DNA of 64,000 nucleotides from Schistocephalus solidus. Lineage: Eukaryota > Platyhelminthes > Cestoda > Diphyllobothriidea > Diphyllobothriidae. Of this stretch, positions 23,905 through 35,800 are shown piece by piece (position 1 is the first letter of the stretch; each line of letters starts with the position of its first letter). Below the pieces are notes generated by a model. It ran no database searches. It saw nothing but the letters and a program-made list of their open reading frames with translations, and was not told where the DNA came from. The position numbers were made by a program, and so were the translations under genes. The stretch lies in the NCBI GenBank assembly GCA_017591395.1, contig WEDG01004937.1, positions 186,001-250,000 on the forward strand. The letters run 5' to 3'.

Positions 23905-24190
23905 TGTTTAGTTGACAATCCCCGCCGGCAGCCACACAGCGGCTAGTAATATAAGAATAAGAATAAGAATAATTCCAACCCCCCTAACCGACAGCCGTTG
24001 GGATTCTTCCTACATATTTAGTCACTGCGCGGCTGTTAACGGGGCTCCAGAATGTGACTTCAAGTCTCAGAGGTTGCAAAATCTGGAGTTGGTTATAACT
24101 GGCTGATGATGGCTAATAAGTCACTAATAGCCATTCCTGTTTCCCTTATCTTTGTCGGTAATTTTATTCAGCCTAGTTAAGTTTTTCTCC
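23905..24190 (+). repeat. Rearranged SINE copy
   Basis: The part from about 24075 reads 'ggctgatgatggctaataagtc', 'atagccattcctgtttccctt' and 'tttgtcggtaattttattc', matching the SINE body at 47330-47400 and 47630-47700. Preceding sequence at 23930-24040 contains inverted 'gcggctagta' and 'actgcgcggctgt' arms and a short AATAAG run (23955-23971), as if two copies met in opposite orientation. Confidence 0.6.
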
Positions 24191-24639
24191 ACCGACGGTC
24201 ATAGTGCATCTAAAGAAGAGATATGAATGGTATGTCGTTCAATACAAAATAACCGATTTAAAACTTGGGTATGTCAGGTATGTGCATTTACCAAGACGTG
24301 TTTTATTTACTCCGAACGCCTTTAGTGGCGCGAATAACCTTCTTAAAACTGCTCACAGGCATTAACATTTTTAGAGGATGTACCATAATTGTATTTAATC
24401 AACATAGTGAATAATTATTGTTTCTCTTATGCAAATTTGCTCTGGAAATAATACGTTTGGTAGAAACAATTATTGCGACAGAAATGGAGGCAGTTCATTG
24501 ATGACTGATCCGGGAAATGAGGTGGATGCGGTGAATTAGCAGCTTTAAACAACGAATTTCTTTATGAATGCCGGAGGAAAATGGGATTTTTATTACAAAA
24601 GTACCTCTCTATATAGTATACATTCGTTATTCCATGGTC

Positions 24640-24880
24640 AGCCAGTCCCCTTTTGTCACAGGAATGATTATGGCACAGGTTCTTTTAGGCAGATTAATAT
24701 TGCCGGCAAATACAAGGGAGACTGGAACGACCATTTCTGGCTTATTAGCCGTCTTCAGCCGGTCATACCAACCCAAGGTGGTGCACCACCCGAGGATCGA
24801 ACTCACGAACCGTTGACCAGAAGTGAAACGCTCTAACCTTTGAGCCACGGGCTCGTTGTCTTGCCAGCTTAGATAGGGAA
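24640..24880 (-). repeat. tRNA-derived SINE, family 1
   Basis: On the minus strand the head reads 'cgtggctcaaaggttagagcg' (A box, about 24829-24848), then 'gtgagttcgatcctcgg' (B box, about 24790-24806). The body follows with 'gctaataagccagaaatgg' and 'ccagtctcccttgtatttgcc'. Complete relatives lie at 47520-47810 (+) and 52930-53220 (-). The tail of this copy is truncated or diverged. Confidence 0.75.
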
Positions 24881-24894
24881 TATTGACTTGCATT

Positions 24895-25167
24895 CGTTGA
24901 TGAATGCTCACCGATCGCCAACGGAAGTCTGTTCGACTCTGCCTTGAGGCTCACTCTCGAGCCCTGCCAGGAGCCGCGCGGCGGCTAGTAGTAGAATAGG
25001 CAGATGAATATGACCGGCCATTCCAGTCTCCCTTGTCTTTGCCGTCAATATACATCTGCCAATTCTGCTACTAGCTGTTGTGCGGCTACTGGTGGGGCTC
25101 GAGAGTGAGCCTTAAGGTAGAGCGAAACGAGTGAGTTCTGTTAACGATCGGTGAGCGTTCATCAAAC
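24895..25167. repeat. Large inverted repeat made of two SINE tails
   Basis: Arms at about 24897-25018 and 25041-25167 are reverse complements of each other with scattered mismatches. Words such as CTCGAGCCCTGCCAG and CTGGTGGGGCTCGAG, or GATGAATGCTCACCGATCG and CGATCGGTGAGCGTTCATC, face each other across a spacer of about 20 bases. Each arm is the body-to-tail part of SINE family 1, so two units are fused in opposite orientation. Such a palindrome can form a hairpin. Confidence 0.8.
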
Positions 25168-26554
25168 AGTACACGTTCTTTTCCTTATCGGCATTTGACC
25201 ATTGTGCAGTTATCTCCTGCGGTTAGTAACCGTCGTAGATTAGACTTTATCGCAAAAACGTTAACTTCTTCCCTCTTCCATTTTAAGCCGTAAGCGTCGT
25301 ATTATGCGGTGGCAGCCCAGTAAATTATTCAAGCCTACTTTTGTATTGCAAACATTTGTCCATGAACAAAGACTCCTAAATAGCCAGGTGAATTCTCGAA
25401 CCTAGTCGAGGAATTGACAATTCATCAATTCCCAGCATTTTTTCATTTAAGCAGTTTGATTCCTTTCCTGAAATGATCTTCAAGCTTTACATAAACAGAT
25501 ATGAATGTTGTTTATACAAAAATATCTGTAGGTTCTACACAGATTTCCGAAATGAAAAGCATAACTTCTTTTGCGTTCAGAAGTGTAATCCTTTTAAAAC
25601 CGAACGTGCGTTTTGGAAGCTGATTCAACAAAACTAGTAACTTACTGCACGCAAAAACGTACTTGTCACAAGCACACTTATAATTATGGAAGCGTGCCGT
25701 TTCATGCTGATTCAATGCACTCAGTTAACATGTTATCTTCAGCCGACTTACTGTATATGAAATGATTACTCCAACGTATTGCCAAGCCATTTCCTAGAAA
25801 TTATTACTTGATCGAACCTGTTGCATCTGCCAGTCACAAGACAGCCTTATCCACACGTCGTACCTTTTTCGAAAGAGATAAATAAGGTTTATTGTGTTCT
25901 AAAGCATATTTGAACCTTTAAAATAATTTGGTCATTTTCCGAAAATGATTATCAGCTTAAATCAGAAACTATACCCAGCTGACTCTCTGATGGTGCGAGG
26001 AGCAAATGTGAGCGCTTCGGCTTATTAGTGTGTCCCTCAGCGTTCAGCATGATGACCGTAAGTTTAGTTAGATTTTCTTTTTAACATCGCTTGATCATTT
26101 TCCTCAAGGCTAGAGCTCAAAGAATAAGGTATTTAGTACTGAAACGGCTTTTGATATACTGTCATGTGGTAACCCGTCCTACGTTCCGCTGAGGACTTCT
26201 GCTCATATTTGGGCAAAGTTGAAGGAAAAACGTTAAAACTTGGATCTTTAGGGATAAAAACCGTGATGTGGAACCTGCGATAACCTCTGCTTATTCGAAG
26301 CCCTGCACGGTTGTTCCATACAGCCGAAGAATATAGTCTAAATGTGTGTCTGCGCTTTTAGCCGGTAACTGTTTGGACGGTAATTAAACTGACAATTAAA
26401 TTTTCTCATTTGACACAAATTTTTGTATCCTCCGTAATTCCGCTCTTCTTGGTAACATTTATTTTCATGACCCTTTAAAGAGGACACAGGAATAGGAGTG
26501 CCCCCTCAAATAATAGAGGCTGTCCTGTGTAGAATTACAGGAAGGGTAAATATT
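25168..26554. other. Mostly unassigned
   Basis: No gene recognised. About 25990-26050 contains 'gcgaggagcaaatgtgagcg...ttcggct...cagtgtgtccctcagcgttc'-like wording resembling the repeat at 30890-30930, so it may be a remnant of that family. The rest is AT-rich and featureless to the eye. Confidence 0.35.
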
Positions 26555-26745
26555 CCCAGGTTCATAAACCTAACACTGAACCTAACATCAACCTAGACCG
26601 TAGCCAAAATACTAAACCTCATCCAACATTAATTCATCTCCCTACAGTTAACACTAACCCTAACCTAGACTTTAAACTGAACCCTAACTTACCTTAACGC
26701 TAAGTTTAAACCAAATCCTAAACTGCACGCTAACCCCAGCCCTAT
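26555..26745. repeat. Degenerate telomere-like (CCTAAC)n tract
   Basis: Roughly 190 bases of imperfect C-strand telomere-like units, such as 'aacactaaccctaacctag', 'tgaaccctaacttacct' and 'cgctaaccccagccc'. The flatworm telomere unit is TTAGGG, complement CCCTAA. It is either an old interstitial telomeric block or a minisatellite of similar unit. Divergence is high and no perfect array remains. Confidence 0.55.
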
Positions 26746-27089
26746 TGTCCCTGGAAGTTGGCGCAGACATTTGTCCTGCGGTTGGTTCCTATACTCATGT
26801 GCTTTTTGGGGGCCCTGAGGTCATCCTTCCCGTTTTCAAATTTTTTTCTTGTTTGTGTGTTATTGTTTTCAATACGTTGGTATTTTCATTCAGCGGAAGC
26901 CTGTAGGCAACAAATCCCCAACTAAATTGTCAACGTGAGGGAAACTGTTATTCACGCGCTAACTAATCTTTTATAGAAGAATTCCTCCTTTGCATTTTTC
27001 TATCCGAAAAATAATAAGAAGGCATCATTAGACCATTGTCTGTTCAAAGAACTCCATAGTTCAGTTATTGTACTTAGTGTCTGAAGCGT
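26746..27089. other. No feature recognised
   Basis: Mixed-composition sequence with T-runs. Nothing could be supported. Confidence 0.3.
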
Positions 27090-27745
27090 TCCTAGAGATA
27101 TGGCCGCAAGAGATAACGTGATGTGCTAATCGAACCTATAGCAGCCTTCATGCCAGGTCTCGATAAGAAGGCGACGGACGCCGAAATCATACTTGCATTT
27201 TGTGCGGGTTTAATGAAGCATATACCGCTTACACCGTGTGACATGAGTATGGGATGCGCGTGTTTCGCCATGATGGGCAGGCGCTCATGTCCCATGAATG
27301 ACAGCATGTTCACGACAACCTTAGAGTTGATTGGTCCGTTTCGATGGCTGTGATTCGTCAGACACCATGTCAGGCTTGGCGGCGTGTGAAGTTGGGTTGA
27401 CACCGTAAGGAACATAATGCAGGACATAGGGATGTCAGTCGAGTCGACTGTCGCTGACCCGCGCACGCAAGCCTGTGCCCGAAAGAGGCGCATTAGGAGA
27501 ACTGATGCGGGAATTGCGCTGACTAGGATATCTCAGTCTTGCTAGATGTGCTGGTCTTAATACGAGGTTACGGATCGTGCCGGACTCTACCCAGTAAATT
27601 AGAATTGACTGTTGGAAATTGTCGTTCTGAACCGTGCAGATCATGAGGTATGCAGCACACAAGGCGTCTGAGAAAACTGCTATCCATGGTATCCTAGTTA
27701 ATTCAATCCACACGGAAGGTTTCTTGCATACCCGACACACTGCCG
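27090..27745 (-). other. GC-richer block with two overlapping unidentified ORFs
   Basis: Minus-strand frames of 101 codons (27435-27740) and 133 codons (27092-27493) overlap by about 60 bases in different phases. Composition is clearly richer in GC than the flanks. Words include SVWIELTRIPWIAVFSD and NMLSFMGHERLPIMAKHAH. I recognise no family and see no catalytic pattern. The composition shift and frame break fit a decayed mobile element, but no relative occurs elsewhere in the window. Confidence 0.3.
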
Positions 27746-28369
27746 ATTTCTTGCTAGAAAAAGGCTGAAAATCATGCGTATGAGTCCCATGTGTACTCCT
27801 TCTTTTCAGAAAGGGTGTTTTAATATCGAATGAGAAATCTTCCCATCGGGGAACCTTATGAACTTTCCAGATAGAGAGAATTTAGTGCGTAAGGTGGCCA
27901 AAACCTTGTGATCTGCATCTGTCAGTGAGCCTACCGGAGGGCAACCCTTAATGTGCATGGCTTCATTCGTTCCTGTAGCTGATACATACTATTTCGGAAG
28001 TAGTCTACTAATAACTCGCAATTTAAAGTTTTAAATTGCAGTCTTCCTAACTTTAACCCATGCTCACAGACAGAAAGTGGGCGTCATATACGCAAGAATC
28101 AAGGAGCCCCTAGTGGGTACAAAAAATTCTTTGTTCTCGCTTTACACATGGCTAGAAAATTCATAACGAAATAGCCTACATGGAAGCCAGTATATTAAGC
28201 GTTTAAAATGTGATTACAGAGCAGAGCGGAAGGCTTCTTGTCCACAGGAACCTGCCAAACCCATGGCCGGTGTTTACCAGACGAGGTAGTTTGTCAACAC
28301 AAATTCAGCGTTATTGGGACTCTGATGGAGTTTGAAGGTGCATTAAAGGGATACGAACAGAAGGCTCTA
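27746..28369. other. No feature recognised
   Basis: No supportable gene or repeat. The block ends where repeat words shared with 6840-7110 begin. Confidence 0.3.
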
Positions 28370-29420
28370 TGCGGAATAGATCTCTCATGCGCGAGAGTAC
28401 CATTGCGGCCGCACCAAAAACGAGCCATTGCAGCCTGATTCTCCATCCACCAGTCGGCCAGTCCGCACAATCACACACTGAACTGACTGCAATGTCTGGG
28501 TTAAATTATCAGTCGACAGTCTCGATAGCCGCCAACTTTAGCGCATCGCGACATTTTCAGGCCTGTCAGTTTGTTCATAGTAAGGAAGATTCTCTACCAG
28601 TCGACTGCACTCTCTCCTTTCCAGGCGATTGTCCGAGCCGGTCCACCAACTGCTGCTGAGGGTGGGCGCAGTGGCCGACAAAGTTAAGCAGTCTGTCTGA
28701 CCACAAAAATACACCAGATTTTCATGCAGACTGGGGTGAACGATTTGGAGCTCACCAGCATTTCTGTCTCGAAGGTTGTATGCAAGAGGATTTAAAGCAC
28801 CTACACATCCAACTTATGTAAGAAATGCCAAAATAGGTGGTCAGGGTTCGTATGTGGTGCGTAAACTATTGAAGAGCTGCGTGGTGCTGTGATTTGGCCT
28901 TTGACCACAGAATTTCATCAACGTGGACCGACTAAATGCGCTGACTGATTGTGTGAGTGGTTAGCTAATGCTAATGCAACTGCTACTCCTGTTGCTGGTT
29001 CGACAGTGTCTTTGCGATGAATTCGCAAGTGACCGTGCAGGTCGATGCACACCTAACAACTCTTAGCCGGGGAACTTGTAAGCGCGACACTAAGCACTTC
29101 ACTGGCATGAGGATAAGAGAGGCGACCGCCAGCAGCTGCAGACGTCGTGGCGTAGAGATGCTTCTTCGAATGTGCTCCTCTACAGCATATAAAGCTCTAG
29201 GTAGTTGACTCCAACGAAGACAAGTCATGATCGCACTGGAGCAAAGTTCTTTTCATGCAGCCGGCTGCAGGAGAGTCTGTGTTTTGGACGTGAAATCGCA
29301 TATATACTTCTAACATAGTCGGACTGATCCACGCGCAACTGTAAAACAGATTGCCGGTGCATTATACGCCTACCGCGGGTGCAAAACCCTACTCCACATA
29401 GCCCACTCCAAAGCCTGTTT
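28370..29420 (-). mobile_element. 5'-truncated, heavily decayed copy of the RTE/zinc-finger element
   Basis: 28430-28670 shares the word series of 6840-7110 ('cgagccattgcagcctga', 'ttagcgca', 'gtccgagccggtc'). 28995-29065 ('gatgaattcgcaagtgaccg...caggtcgatgc') matches the zinc-finger tail at 7880-7915. Around 29320 'gactgatccacgcgcaa' resembles 8200-8215. Order and orientation are the same as in the 6.8-8.3 kb element, so this is probably a copy holding only the 3' UTR and finger tail. No intact finger remains. Confidence 0.55.
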
Positions 29421-29824
29421 GTCGTCGAGTAGACTGGAAGGAAATGGAAAATAACGACGACAGATTAAGCAAAACATTTCATTTTATGATTGGACAGGAC
29501 AGCACGCGCTCGAAACAGCGGAGGGGTACTTTATTTTTTCCAACCGATTGAGCTCAATTCTTCTTTTTTCTTCCGCTTCTTCGTCTTCCTCTCATTTATC
29601 TTTCTCTTCTTCTTTTGGAATACGAATATTCACGCTGTTGCTTTGAAGGGTGATTCTCGTAAATAAATAAATTTCAGGGACTTCCCATTTTTCACAATAC
29701 GAGTCCGTTTTTTTAGATATTCAGAGACATTTACCATATCGGAGCACGCGTTCTTTCCTTTTCCAGTTTGAAATATTTCCGAACAACATCGCGTGAAACA
29801 TCTTGTACTTCAGAGAGCACAACA
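29421..29824 (+). promoter_or_regulatory. Upstream region of the CASD1-like gene
   Basis: This stretch precedes the candidate first exon. It holds a strong pyrimidine tract at about 29555-29615 ('cttcttttttcttccgcttc'), and an acceptor-like 'ttttttagatattcag' ending at 29726. The latter could be a cis or spliced-leader acceptor for the first coding exon. No clear TATA box stands out. The regulatory role is inferred from position. Confidence 0.3.
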
Positions 29825-29878
29825 ATGTCAGGCCAAAAGAAATCTGAAAATTTTCAAATTTGGGATAAGCTAACTGAT
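29825..29878 (+). CDS. CASD1: CASD1-like candidate exon 1 (start codon)
   Basis: ATG at 29825 opens MSGQKKSENFQIWDKLTD and ends in phase 0 at a strong GTAAGT donor. It joins in frame to the next candidate exon to give a cytosolic N-terminus before the first membrane helix. It is short and has no diagnostic motif; the call rests on phase, donor quality and position. Confidence 0.45.
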
Positions 29879-32800
29879 GTAAGTTTTTCATTTTAAGCAT
29901 TTTCTTTAAACCTTTGTCTGAAATTAGACACTTTCATGATAAATATTCCTGTAAGTCGCCAGATTTGAATCCGCATTCCTGAATAAAACGTTTGAATTTA
30001 GGAATTTAAATGTGGCTGTGGAATCTATTAAAGACATTCCAAGTTGTCGGCAAATTATAAATTTGAACGAATATTTTCAGTACTTGAGTCCCGATGTTAA
30101 ATATGACGGCGCTGGGTCATCAAATACTAATTTTGAATCGTGGCCCATTAGAACACGACAGTTTGTTTTAAAGGATACTCCAGGAGAGGTTCGATGATCG
30201 GCAGAGTGAGACCGGTTTAAAAAATCTAAATTAATTGAATAAGCTTAACTTGCGTTTAACGTGTTCGTATGGCGCTGAATTTCAAATGCGAAATCAAAAC
30301 TTGTCTTCTTTTGGAAATGTTTTGTGAAACGCTACACAATTGTGCACATTTACAGACGCAGAGCTCTTCACCCAAAACCTAAAGGATGTTTCATTCTGTT
30401 GATTCGTTTGCAAAGAAAACCTTTCCGAGCAAATATTTCACCAATTTTCACAGGCGGCGCGACTATAGGATGGACCGCATAGCTGTAGTTTACACACCAC
30501 CGAAATACCGTTTATCTGCACTAGTGCTCTACTTTCTGTTTATATAGCTGCATAGTGTTGGAACGCTGGACGTATCCGTCAGAATTCAAGAACGCTGATA
30601 TGATTTTTGATGCAAGTAAAAATCTAACGTTAATGACAACAGTCTGTCGTCCTCTTTTTATGTCAGGAGGTAACCAGAAATCCCACAATTTCCATAGTTG
30701 AAGGATAATTAAAATACCAATTGCTACTTATATATATATATCTTCCGAAAAGGGAAAGGACAAAAAGATAGATGGATATTGAATTCTTTTGGGATTGCCA
30801 AAAATGGTCTACCGTATTCCCGACATAGGTACAAGCTAAAAGCCCAGACACGTGTTTAGCTGATGTTTCTGCTGCTGAATGATGCAGCAACGAGGGGTTC
30901 GGCTGCTCAGTGTGTCCCCCAGCGTTCTCTATGCGGTTTCTGGTATATGGACTCCAGAGAATAATCGGTGCAATTATTCCTGAAATTATTTAATGCAGGA
31001 CATGAAGTCAGGTGATCCGGGCATTACAATTTAGGGTTAGACCCCAAATGTCAATGAAAATTTCGGTCGAAGTCAATCAACCACTGCGGAATTACCATGT
31101 AATACCCATTTTACAAACAAGTAGTATGAAATGCATATGGCAAAGATGGTATACCGTACTCCCGACATAGATACAAGCTGAAAGCCCAGGCACGTATTTC
31201 GCTGATTTTTCTGCTGCTGATTGACGCAGCAACGAGGAGTTCGGCTCCTCAGTGGGTCCCCCAGCGTTCTCTATGCGGTTTCTGGTATATGGACTCCAGA
31301 GAATAATCGGGGAAATAATTTATGAAATTATTCAATGCAGGATATGGAGTCAGGTGATCTGGACAGGAAATTTTAGGGTCAGACTCAAATTTCAATGAAC
31401 ATGGGGGGATACTGTTACACCATCTTTACCACATAAATTTAATACCACCTGCTTGTTGGATGGGAATTACGTGGTTATTCCAAAGTGGTTGATTGTCTTC
31501 GACCCTGATGTTTATGGAAATTTCGGGTTTGACTCTAAAAAGCGATTACCGGATCTCCTTAACTCCATGTTCTGCACCTAATAATTTCAGAAACTATTTC
31601 CCTGATTGCTTTGGTCTTATTCTGCCTCCATTCAGTCAGTAATAATGACTATTTCCAGCAACAAAAACATGTGCAGTCGCTCGGCGCTGACGTGGTCTAT
31701 CCGTTGGGCCATAAGCACTTACTCTTCGCCTCGCCACCTGCAATTCTCTGTCATTGACGAACGCGTATTTATGCATACAGGAATGGACGCACGTCCTACC
31801 ACTGACTGCATAAAGTAGAAAATCTGCCAATAGGTGGCAAAAGTCACTAATATGGTGCCTCCTATGCGGCGCATACGCGCCAGTGTGATCAAGAACAACC
31901 GACTTTGTCTTCTAATTGCAATGTGATGTGTTCGTCCAGTTTATATACAAATAAATTATCTCCCAATCCACTGCCTTTGCACTAGTCTGTTCCACACCAA
32001 ATCAGTTGCCATTTTCCCTTTTGCCTTCTAACCTGCAAGTCAGCATGAGCCCCGAGTGTGCATAACGAAAATCACGATAAGACACATACCAGCGGGTCTG
32101 TAACCTTGGGAAAAACAAAACATTATAAATTCCATAAAATGTCAAAAACACGCCTAAAAGGAGGTCTATCCACTACGAAAAGAGGTTTTCAAACTTTAGA
32201 TTAACAGTCATGATGTCTTAGGCGTTCAGTAGTATCCTTTGTTACCATGCAGCGATGCGCTAACACAGCTAGTATAACTCGCCTTCTATGCGAGACCTCT
32301 TCCCGCTTTCCTTACCACACCGTTTTTTGACCTTCAAGCAATGTAACCCTCTATCCCACATAAATTCAGTGGTCTAGGTCACTAACCTGAGGGATTTAAA
32401 TATAAGTATTAAAAAGTATAAATCAGAGTAGTTATGTCTGCGTGACATGGCGCGAACACTTGTCAGTTTTATAACATGCTGGTCCGGCATTTATAGGAAT
32501 GTTTAGAAAAGGTAAAAATAGCCTTCACTCAGGCCTGGATGGATGAACCATTTGCTCTGCTCTCAGAGCATACCTTTACACACAAATAGGTGGTTTAAGG
32601 ACTGTGCTTGGGCACCGCAGCCGAGCCACATTGCCTACTTTATTGACATCTGATAGCACTGTCTCCTAAAAATACGTCATTCCGAACGGTGAAAATATAC
32701 GTGATTTTTGCACTGCGCTTTTGAATATTTTGTACAGTTGTCCTGGCGTAAACTTGCGCCAAGAGGTAGAGGCGTAGCCTACACCAGTACGAGGAGAGAG

Positions 32801-35800
32801 GCTCGGAGCAGTCCTTTGCTATTTTCTCACATTGACTTCGAGGCACGGTCCAAAATGTGCACGTCTCAAGCCTAACAAATCACATTCCTACCTTGAAACG
32901 TTTGGAAAAGAAAGGCTAGTGAACTGCCCACTGGAGCCAGCATGACTGAACACTCGAACCACCCTCTAGATGGGGTCTTACTGGCAAAACACGGCCTTCC
33001 ATGATCTTTACGAGAATAAATATTTCGCGTTCCTTCGCAATTTACTGAGTTGCTATTTACTTAGCCATCTTTTGGGGAACTGTACTAATAGAAGAAAGAG
33101 GAACGAATGCACTGAGCTTACTAAACAGTCCTATTCCCATAGTATGGTGGAGCATCACTCATCGTCTTCAGACAAGTTTACTAGCAGACATATGAGGGTA
33201 AAGTTGTCTTTGGTGGAAAAATATAACTGAATGTTTTCCTTGAAATCCTTTACATACCACCAAACGACCCTATGATTTGGCTAGCCAACTTTACCGACAT
33301 CACAACTGAACACTTTCTGTTGGAAACATTAACTTCCAATGCTCCGAACGCTATCCGAGTTTGACTGTAATCTGATGTAAAATGTGCGAACACGTTCTGG
33401 CATTGGCTTTCTTTAATCCATTTTGTCTGTGCATGACGCTATGGTTGCTGAAATGTGCGTTAATTGAGCCAACGAGGTTAACTTTAATTTGTTTAATGTT
33501 TTCCAAAAACCAAGCCTATCACCACCAACTTTCTGCAAATCTACTTCAATTGGAAGAATGACTGCATTGACTACGCGCTGTGTTTGACAATATAATCTTA
33601 GTCCGAACACACAAAAATCTGCGTTAGCCGTTGTAACGCAACCCACGCCGGAATTGATGAAGCAAAGATCCAACAAAACTTCAGTTGCTTATTTCTGATA
33701 TAAAATTGTGCACAAATAATGCAGCGCTTTTAGTAAACGCTGCGAATTGTATCTGAAGAGGAATCGGCTCTCAAGTCCTTGAGTTACATTAAGTGAAAAA
33801 TTTGGTGTGAGGAAAGAATAAATACGGATTTGAGAGTATGATTATTCCCAGGCTGCGAGTTGATCCACTTTCTGTTGTCGTCACCTTGCAAGGCACGGTA
33901 GGGCAACATACATGTACCGTCTCCTATTTAATTATCCACCAGCGCAGACTGACAATTGCGTTGATTACTGTTTTAAAAGTTTCACAACAGTATTTTGTAA
34001 GAGATTCAACATTTTCGTCTAGTAAGCAGTCAAATGCAATTCCGGCTATCGGAGTAATTCGCGAAGGCCTACTTTTGAGGGCATTTATTATTTTTCCTTA
34101 CGTTCCTGACTTCATTCAAGGACTGGACTGCCGTACCATCACAGTTAACAATAACATCAAAATTTGTACAACTGTCCTATGCATTGACGTCGGACGAACC
34201 CTGTAGAAAGTCTTAATTGGCAACGCAAATGTTCTCAACTAAGCGCGGATAATGACTTAGCACTCTGGATCAAAAGTTTGAAGGCTGATGCAAATGATGA
34301 TCCCCATGAAGATGTTATTATGGAGAATGCAAATGAACAAAATGATCACTAAATTACCACCTTATGATTGCTAGTGACAGCCACTGAATGCATCAGAGCA
34401 GCCGTAGAGACGATTGATAAGTTAACAATAAACATATATTTCGTGCATACTGAGTTATTCCAGAAAGCATGCTATTCAGGAAGGCGGGAATCATACGCGT
34501 TGACTGAAGAGAGATGGAAACTATTAAAACTAGCTTCATAGGAGGAGGAGGAGGACGAAATTGCCGATGCTTCGAATACTTAACATTTGAATTTCGGCTT
34601 GCAGAATTTAGTTAATTTTCTTTGAATGTAAACGGACTCCAGAGGATCTCCCACGGGCTTGCTAAATAGCAAGAAACCAGGACTACTCCTTGCGGTAGAT
34701 GGCATCTAAATATTACTCAGCACCTTATTGCTGTGTGGGAACTGCTTTGAGCTTTGCTAGACATTTTTAAATTTGTGGTGAGATTTATTAAAATCGCTTA
34801 TACTCAGCAATATGATTTATAGCTCGGGATGCTCCAGAATCTGCATGAGGTCTTTTCAGAGAAGCGTATTGAAGTATCTAACTGTGGAGTGTTAACTGAA
34901 CGACCAACATATATTTGTATGATCGGTTTCATATCATCTGAATCATCAGCGAGCCTGAGAGAATTTTTTTTTATTAAGGCTCATGGTCAGTTAATCTTGA
35001 AGCGTTTAATTTAAAGGACCTACCTCCTGGGTCAATGCTCAGCGTTCAATCAATTGCGATCAACGATCCTAAATGCGTTGCAGAGACAAGGCATTGCATG
35101 AAATGTTTTTTAAAATATACAGCTTGGGAACCTCAGGAAAAGTTTATATGCCGGTTGCGTTTTAAAGCGCACATTCAATAGTAAGCTGTTCTCAAGCGCA
35201 AAATTGGGAAAAAACGGAATTGCCAACGATGGGATTCCTTATGACGCTTGTTAGGAAGGATGATTAAATTGAAACTTCAGTACTGAATAAACGGAAGAAG
35301 TACACAATAAGTGAGTACTACTTCCCCCGTGTCTAAAAGATGTCTGGATAGACTCGAGCAATGAACAGCGAGCTACGTTACCTGAGGATTGCATTTCACG
35401 CTGGTATCTACTCAAACCTTGTATAATTAGTTTACTAAAACACAGTAAAAATGTTCAGCCAGTTTTCCTGTACTTTGACTCATGTTGGAGGGCGTTGGTA
35501 TTGAACTGCACTGCGTACGCAAGCAGTTAAAATTCAGGCTTCCCTGAAGAACACTGGAAGCTACCGATTAATTCTCCTTCATTAAAATACTGACCACCGC
35601 CTATTTATGACAATATGTACAAGCTTTACACCCAGAACCGTACAAGCTATAAAGAATCGCTCACCTTCCAATTTATGTAACTATTTGATGAGCATTCGTT
35701 TCATTCTATCGAGTAGTGCAGTAGGCAGCTTGCCGCATACCCACTCCAAAAGATTGCTGATGCATGTCCACGCAGTAGCGGAAGGTTGAAAGTGGAGCAT

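Noticed and set aside
30002..30197. Open frame right after exon 1 as CASD1-like exon 2
   Set aside because: Its phase cannot follow the phase 0 donor at 29879, and the 36293 exon fits both phase and the expected membrane anchor.
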